Shown in pieces: positions 60,685-64,000 of a stretch of DNA of 64,000 nucleotides. Numbering within the stretch: the first letter of the stretch is position 1; each line of letters starts with the position of its first letter. The position numbers and the translations under genes are program-made. Below the pieces are notes generated by a model. That model was not told where the DNA came from. It was given only the letters and a program-made list of their open reading frames with translations, and ran no database searches. Source of the DNA: Paenibacillus terricola (GTDB lineage: Bacteria > Bacillota > Bacilli > Paenibacillales > Paenibacillaceae); the NCBI RefSeq assembly GCF_014779765.1, contig NZ_JACXZA010000010.1:62001-126000 (forward strand). The letters run 5' to 3'.

Positions 60685-61751
60685 TTAGGCCCGTCAAAGT
60701 GCTCAACCGTTCGATGGTGCTGGCAAGTGCGCCGTTTATCGGCATTCTGATCTGGCTGCTGACCTATCAAGCGACGATTATCATTTCCGAACAGGTCATG
60801 CCGGAACCAACGATCCTTGAATCAACAGCATCCAGTGTTGAAGAGACAGCTGCCGATCTAGATACCGCAGCCGAACTGGCCCAAGCTACGCAGGCATCCA
60901 TTAAGAAGCAAGTGACGCTGTACAATAAGACGAATGCAAATATTCAATTAATTGCAGAGTCAGCTTCGAGTCAGACGAACCGGCCGCGCATTATTTATGA
61001 CCGCCGCATAACGACCAAGCTAGGCAGTGTCTCGGGCACGATCCAATCGGACAAAATTCGGGCGCAGCTGTTCTCCGTTCATGCGCAGAACTTCAATGGT
61101 TACGCCCTGAAGGTGAAGCTCGGCAGCAAAGATGCGATGAAGATGGTACTCGGCAACGATGAATTCGGTTCATCGGAGACGACAATGTCCGCTGTCAAAC
61201 GCTACAACGCCATTGCAGGCGTGAATGCCGGCGGTTTCGCCGACGGTCATGGCAAACGTTATCCGCTCAGTACAACCGTCATGAACGGCGAATATATTGG
61301 CGGCTTCGAGCCGTCGTTCGCGAACCTGTTCTTCGTCGGCTTGAGCGAAGACAATAAGCTGATTGGCGGCAACTTCTCCAGCCGAGAGCAGCTGGATTCG
61401 CTAAAGCCGCGCTTCGGCGCTTCCTTCGTTCCCGTTCTGCTGAAAGACGGTCGGTCGCTGCAGATCCCGACCAAGTGGCAGGTGAGCCCGAAACGCGCGC
61501 CGCGTACCGTTATCGCCAACTATAAGGACGACCAGCTCTTATTCCTTGTAATTGACGGCTACAACGAGAACGGCAGCTCTGGCGCCACGCTTGAGGAACT
61601 GCAAATTTTGCTCAAACGATTCGGTGCGGTGGATGCATACAATCTCGATGGCGGCGGCTCCTCCTCGCTTATTTTCAACGGGCGTGTCGTCAATAGTCCT
61701 TCGGATGGTAAGCTTCGTTCGCTGCCAACGCACTTCCTATTCTTCAAGTAA
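60681..61751 (+). CDS. Phosphodiester glycosidase-like (NAGPA/DUF2233) protein, exported
   Basis: 356 residues. A membrane anchor (MVLASAPFIGILIWLLTY) is followed by a Thr/Ala/Glu-rich linker and, from about residue 130, the NAGPA domain. The domain shows IAGVNAGGFAD (conserved Asn-Ala-Gly), APRTVIA, and VDAYNLDGGGSSSLIFNG with the signature Asp-Gly-Gly-Gly-Ser. Bacterial members cleave N-acetylglucosamine phosphodiesters or related links in wall polymers. It is coupled to the coiled-coil protein gene upstream, and a terminator lies just after it. Confidence 0.85.
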   Translation: MIRPVKVLNRSMVLASAPFIGILIWLLTYQATIIISEQVMPEPTILESTASSVEETAADLDTAAELAQATQASIKKQVTLYNKTNANIQLIAESASSQTNRPRIIYDRRITTKLGSVSGTIQSDKIRAQLFSVHAQNFNGYALKVKLGSKDAMKMVLGNDEFGSSETTMSAVKRYNAIAGVNAGGFADGHGKRYPLSTTVMNGEYIGGFEPSFANLFFVGLSEDNKLIGGNFSSREQLDSLKPRFGASFVPVLLKDGRSLQIPTKWQVSPKRAPRTVIANYKDDQLLFLVIDGYNENGSSGATLEELQILLKRFGAVDAYNLDGGGSSSLIFNGRVVNSPSDGKLRSLPTHFLFFK

Positions 61752-61763
61752 TCAAGGTACATA

Positions 61764-61824
61764 GAAGCAGCTGCCTGGGGGGGTCCGTCTACGGATCTAT
61801 ACCTATCTGCACCTGCTTCTTTTT
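61764..61824 (+). terminator. Terminator of the phosphodiester glycosidase-like gene
   Basis: AGAAGCAG and CTGCTTCT pair across a loop with an internal GTCCGT/ACGGAT stem, followed by TTTTTG. Confidence 0.65.
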
Positions 61825-61934
61825 GTTCTGCATAATGAACTTGTTTCATTCAACCCCGCTCCCTATTTGCCAGCCTAGACAATATGCGCTACCCTAGTAC
61901 TGGCTAGTACTGGATATAGGCAAGGAGGCCTCTT

Positions 61935-62633
61935 ATGTATCGAATTATGATTATCGAAGACGATGACAAGATCGCTTCAATTCTGCAGCAATATATAGAA
62001 CGTTATGGCTATGAGGTCGTCCGCGCGACGCGATTCCGCGAGCTCAAGCAAGAATACGTCGAATCCAGTCCTCATCTTGTGCTGCTCGATATTAACCTGC
62101 CGCACTTCGATGGCTTCTATTGGTGCCGCCAGATCCGAACCGTCTCCAATGTACCGATTATTTTCTTATCGGCGCGCGTCGGCGATATGGATCAGGTCAT
62201 GGCGATCGAGAATGGCGGGGACGACTATATGACGAAGCCATTTCATCTGGATGTCGTGATGGCGAAAATCAAAAGCGCGCTCCGTCGAGCCTATGGCGAA
62301 TACGCAGCTCCCGCTCAGAGCAGCGACGAGCTGTCAGCGGGCGGCCTGACGCTGGACCAAGCCCGTAACATCGTGGAATGGAAAGGCCGCCAAGCTGATC
62401 TCTCCCGCAACGAGACGCTGCTGCTCGGCTCACTGCTCGCGAAAGCAGGACGAATCGTAAGCCGGGACGATCTGCTCGAAGCGCTGTGGGATAATGTCCA
62501 TTTCGTCGATGACAATACGCTGACCGTTAACGTTACGCGTGTTCGCAAGAAGCTTGAAGAGCTTGGTCTGCCCAAAGCGATCGAGACCGTACGCGGTCAG
62601 GGCTACCGCTTGGACCTGTCGCAGGTTGATTGA
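61935..62633 (+). CDS. BceR-like response regulator
   Basis: 232 residues: receiver domain (RIMIIEDDDKIASIL, phospho-Asp in VLLDINLPHFDG, Lys in MTKPFH) and an OmpR-type winged helix (VNVTRVRKKLEELG and GQGYRL at the end). Similar to BceR/YxdJ, regulators of peptide-antibiotic exporters. AAGGAGG 6-7 bases upstream. The upstream region has the direct repeat CTAGTACTGG twice (61893-61912). Followed 50 bases later by the kinase. Confidence 0.88.
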   Translation: MYRIMIIEDDDKIASILQQYIERYGYEVVRATRFRELKQEYVESSPHLVLLDINLPHFDGFYWCRQIRTVSNVPIIFLSARVGDMDQVMAIENGGDDYMTKPFHLDVVMAKIKSALRRAYGEYAAPAQSSDELSAGGLTLDQARNIVEWKGRQADLSRNETLLLGSLLAKAGRIVSRDDLLEALWDNVHFVDDNTLTVNVTRVRKKLEELGLPKAIETVRGQGYRLDLSQVD

Positions 62634-62683
62634 AGCTTCATCCGCATCTATTGAAATTGCTATAAGGAGTGAACTGAACCGAT

Positions 62684-63838
62684 ATGCCCCGCTTTCAGGT
62701 ACCGCGTCATTCGCCATCGCCCAATCATGAAGCCGAATCTCCAGTCAGAAGACTGTTCACATTCCGCTCGTTTGTTCTAGACAGACTTCCTTATATCGTT
62801 GCCTTCTACATTGCACTTTTCTTCGCCATGCTCGTGCTGACGCTGGATCTTCAGCATGGCCGCTATATGCCAGCCCTTAGCAACCTGTTGTACATCGTGC
62901 TGCTCGCTACCGTGGTGCTCCTCGGCTGGATCGCATGGGACTACGCACGCCAGCGTCCATACTATCGGCAGGTTGCCGACATGAACGCATCGGACAAGCC
63001 GACGGCTCTGTCGATCATGAGCGTGCAAGGTGGCGTCACACGTGAGCAGATAGCTGTGCAGCAGCTGTTAGAGAAGCAGCATAAAGCGTCCGCAGACGAG
63101 CTCGCCGATTACCGCAGGCAGCGTGAGCAGCATTTGCATTTTACGAATCAGTGGGTTCATCATATGAAAACGCCAGTGTCGGTTATCGACCTCCTCCTGC
63201 AGCAAGCCGCCGAAGAAGATGCTCAAGGCTCCGAAGAGGATATCCATGCACTGCGCAGCAGTATGCATGAGGAACTGGAACGTATATCCCGCGGTCTCGA
63301 AATGATGCTGCATACGGCGAGGCTGGATCAATTCCGCATGGATGTCCGCATCGACCGCGTCTCGCTGCTTCCGCTGGTCCGTGAAACGATCAACAGCCAT
63401 AAGAAAGCATGCATTCGTGCATCGATCTTCCCGCGTGTTGAGGGCAGCGATGTGTTCGTCGAGACCGATGCGAAATGGCTGGCTTTCGTACTGAACCAAT
63501 TCATGACGAACGCAATCAAATATTCTAAAGACAAACCGGGCAGCAAAACCCTTCAGTTCACCGTATCATCATCTCTGCCTGATGGTCGCTGCTCCTTGTC
63601 GGTGACGGACGCAGGCATCGGCATTGCCGAGCACGATCTTCCGCGCGTATTCGACCCCTTCTTCACCGGCGAGAACGGCAGGCTGGTCGAGGAATCGACC
63701 GGCATGGGATTGTATCTCGCACGGGAAGTGTGCAGCCGTCTTGGTCACGATCTCGCGATCGAATCGGAGCTGGGAATCGGGACGACGATTACCGTTTATT
63801 TTCACAATGGCGCCATTCATCAAGGGCTCTTCTCGTAA
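62684..63838 (+). CDS. BceS-like intramembrane-sensing histidine kinase
   Basis: 384 residues: two membrane helices (LPYIVAFYIALFFAMLVLTL; LLYIVLLATVVLLGWIAW) with hardly any extracellular loop, as in BceS, which needs the ABC transporter to sense its drug. The His box is NQWVHHMKTPVSVIDLLL, followed by VLNQFMTNAIKYS, VTDAGIGIAEHD and GMGLYLAREV. The ribosome site AAGGAG lies about 14 bases before the ATG, a little far. The operator for the transporter is just downstream. Confidence 0.88.
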   Translation: MPRFQVPRHSPSPNHEAESPVRRLFTFRSFVLDRLPYIVAFYIALFFAMLVLTLDLQHGRYMPALSNLLYIVLLATVVLLGWIAWDYARQRPYYRQVADMNASDKPTALSIMSVQGGVTREQIAVQQLLEKQHKASADELADYRRQREQHLHFTNQWVHHMKTPVSVIDLLLQQAAEEDAQGSEEDIHALRSSMHEELERISRGLEMMLHTARLDQFRMDVRIDRVSLLPLVRETINSHKKACIRASIFPRVEGSDVFVETDAKWLAFVLNQFMTNAIKYSKDKPGSKTLQFTVSSSLPDGRCSLSVTDAGIGIAEHDLPRVFDPFFTGENGRLVEESTGMGLYLAREVCSRLGHDLAIESELGIGTTITVYFHNGAIHQGLFS

Positions 63839-63866
63839 GCCTCTCTGTAAGCTTGGGATAGGAAGG

Positions 63867-63880
63867 TGACAAATTTGTAA
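63867..63880 (+). promoter_or_regulatory. BceR-like operator
   Basis: TGACA-AATT-TGTAA fits the published BceR-type motif TNACA-N4-TGTAA exactly. It lies 55 bases before TATACT (63935-63940), itself without a good -35, as expected for an activated promoter. Confidence 0.62.
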
Positions 63881-63984
63881 GGTTCTCGCGGCCGATTGAA
63901 AGGTAAATCAATGGGGTCTCCCTCCTCGCTCGCTTATACTGTGAACATAGCTGCTGTTACGGCAACGCATAATAGAGATCTAAT

Positions 63985-64000
63985 GGAGGGATTCACAATG
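63985..64000 (+). other. Ribosome binding site and start codon of the next gene (probable BceA-like ATPase)
   Basis: GGAGGGATTCACAATG ends the window: a strong ribosome site and an ATG at 63998. By context (BceRS pair, BceR-like operator) it should begin the ABC transporter ATPase of an antimicrobial-peptide resistance module. The coding region itself is outside the window. Confidence 0.5.

Noticed and set aside
1-64000. tRNA, rRNA, transposase or integrase genes
   Set aside because: No cloverleaf-like sequence, 16S/23S stretch, transposase or integrase motif was recognised by reading; a tRNAscan or Infernal run would be decisive.

Overview
The window looks like chromosome of a spore-forming Bacillota of the Paenibacillaceae (Paenibacillus or a close relative such as Cohnella). 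The support is indirect: strong AGGAGG-type ribosome binding sites, several YesM/YesN-type two-component pairs beside sugar ABC transporters that carry no ATPase of their own, TonB-free lipoprotein binding proteins, CcpA-type cre sites, a KapD-like nuclease, and DUF5696/YIP1/NHL genes typical of that family. No RNA gene, prophage, insertion sequence or CRISPR array was seen.

Layout. 1-3.7 kb: minus-strand efeO-efeB-efeU iron uptake operon (efeU runs off the left edge), behind a promoter whose spacer holds a near-perfect Fur box. 3.8-4.9 kb: a membrane-anchored spermidine-synthase-like protein. 4.9-8.8 kb: a ChvE/GguAB-type monosaccharide ABC transporter. 8.9-11 kb: non-coding repeats, a decayed P-loop kinase gene, a LysE exporter and a structured intergenic element. 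11-15.2 kb: membrane-anchored sugar-binding protein, sensor kinase and AraC-type regulator, laid out like the XylFII-LytS-YesN xylose sensor and probably controlling chvE-gguAB.

15.3-26 kb: a galactan locus. It has a YesM/YesN pair, a large binding lipoprotein, two LplBC-type permeases, an intracellular GH53 endo-galactanase and a galactokinase. A terminator and a nearly fourfold 148-bp tandem repeat separate the binding-protein gene from the permease genes, yet both promoters share an upstream motif and cre or cre-like sequences. 26-29.5 kb: housekeeping and unknown genes (a DUF4097-like protein, DUF1877, KapD-like and YkuK-like proteins).

29.7-37 kb: the most striking region. comQ, comX, comP and comA homologues (a prenylated-peptide quorum-sensing system) are followed by a two-gene ABC exporter preceded by ComA-box-like palindromes. 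A stand-alone lanthipeptide/thiopeptide elimination-domain protein (SpaB_C) lies upstream. 37-41 kb: a secreted GH51 arabinofuranosidase divergent from an ArsR-type regulator. Its promoter carries the motif also found at the galactan promoters, suggesting one arabinogalactan regulon. 41-43 kb: a short secreted protein and a PDZ/Lon-like protease.

43-56 kb: a roughly 13-kb uncharacterised glycan locus on one strand. In order it holds a lipoprotein binding protein, a membrane-anchored binding protein fused to carbohydrate-binding-like modules, two permeases, an NHL/TPR membrane protein, a YIP1 protein, a DUF5696 glycosidase-like protein and two more permeases, with no ATPase. 56-62 kb: EamA transporter, CorC/HlyC-type protein, MsrAB, a coiled-coil membrane protein and a phosphodiester glycosidase-like protein. 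62-64 kb: a BceRS-type two-component pair and the promoter, with a BceR-like site, of a gene that starts at the last base triplet.
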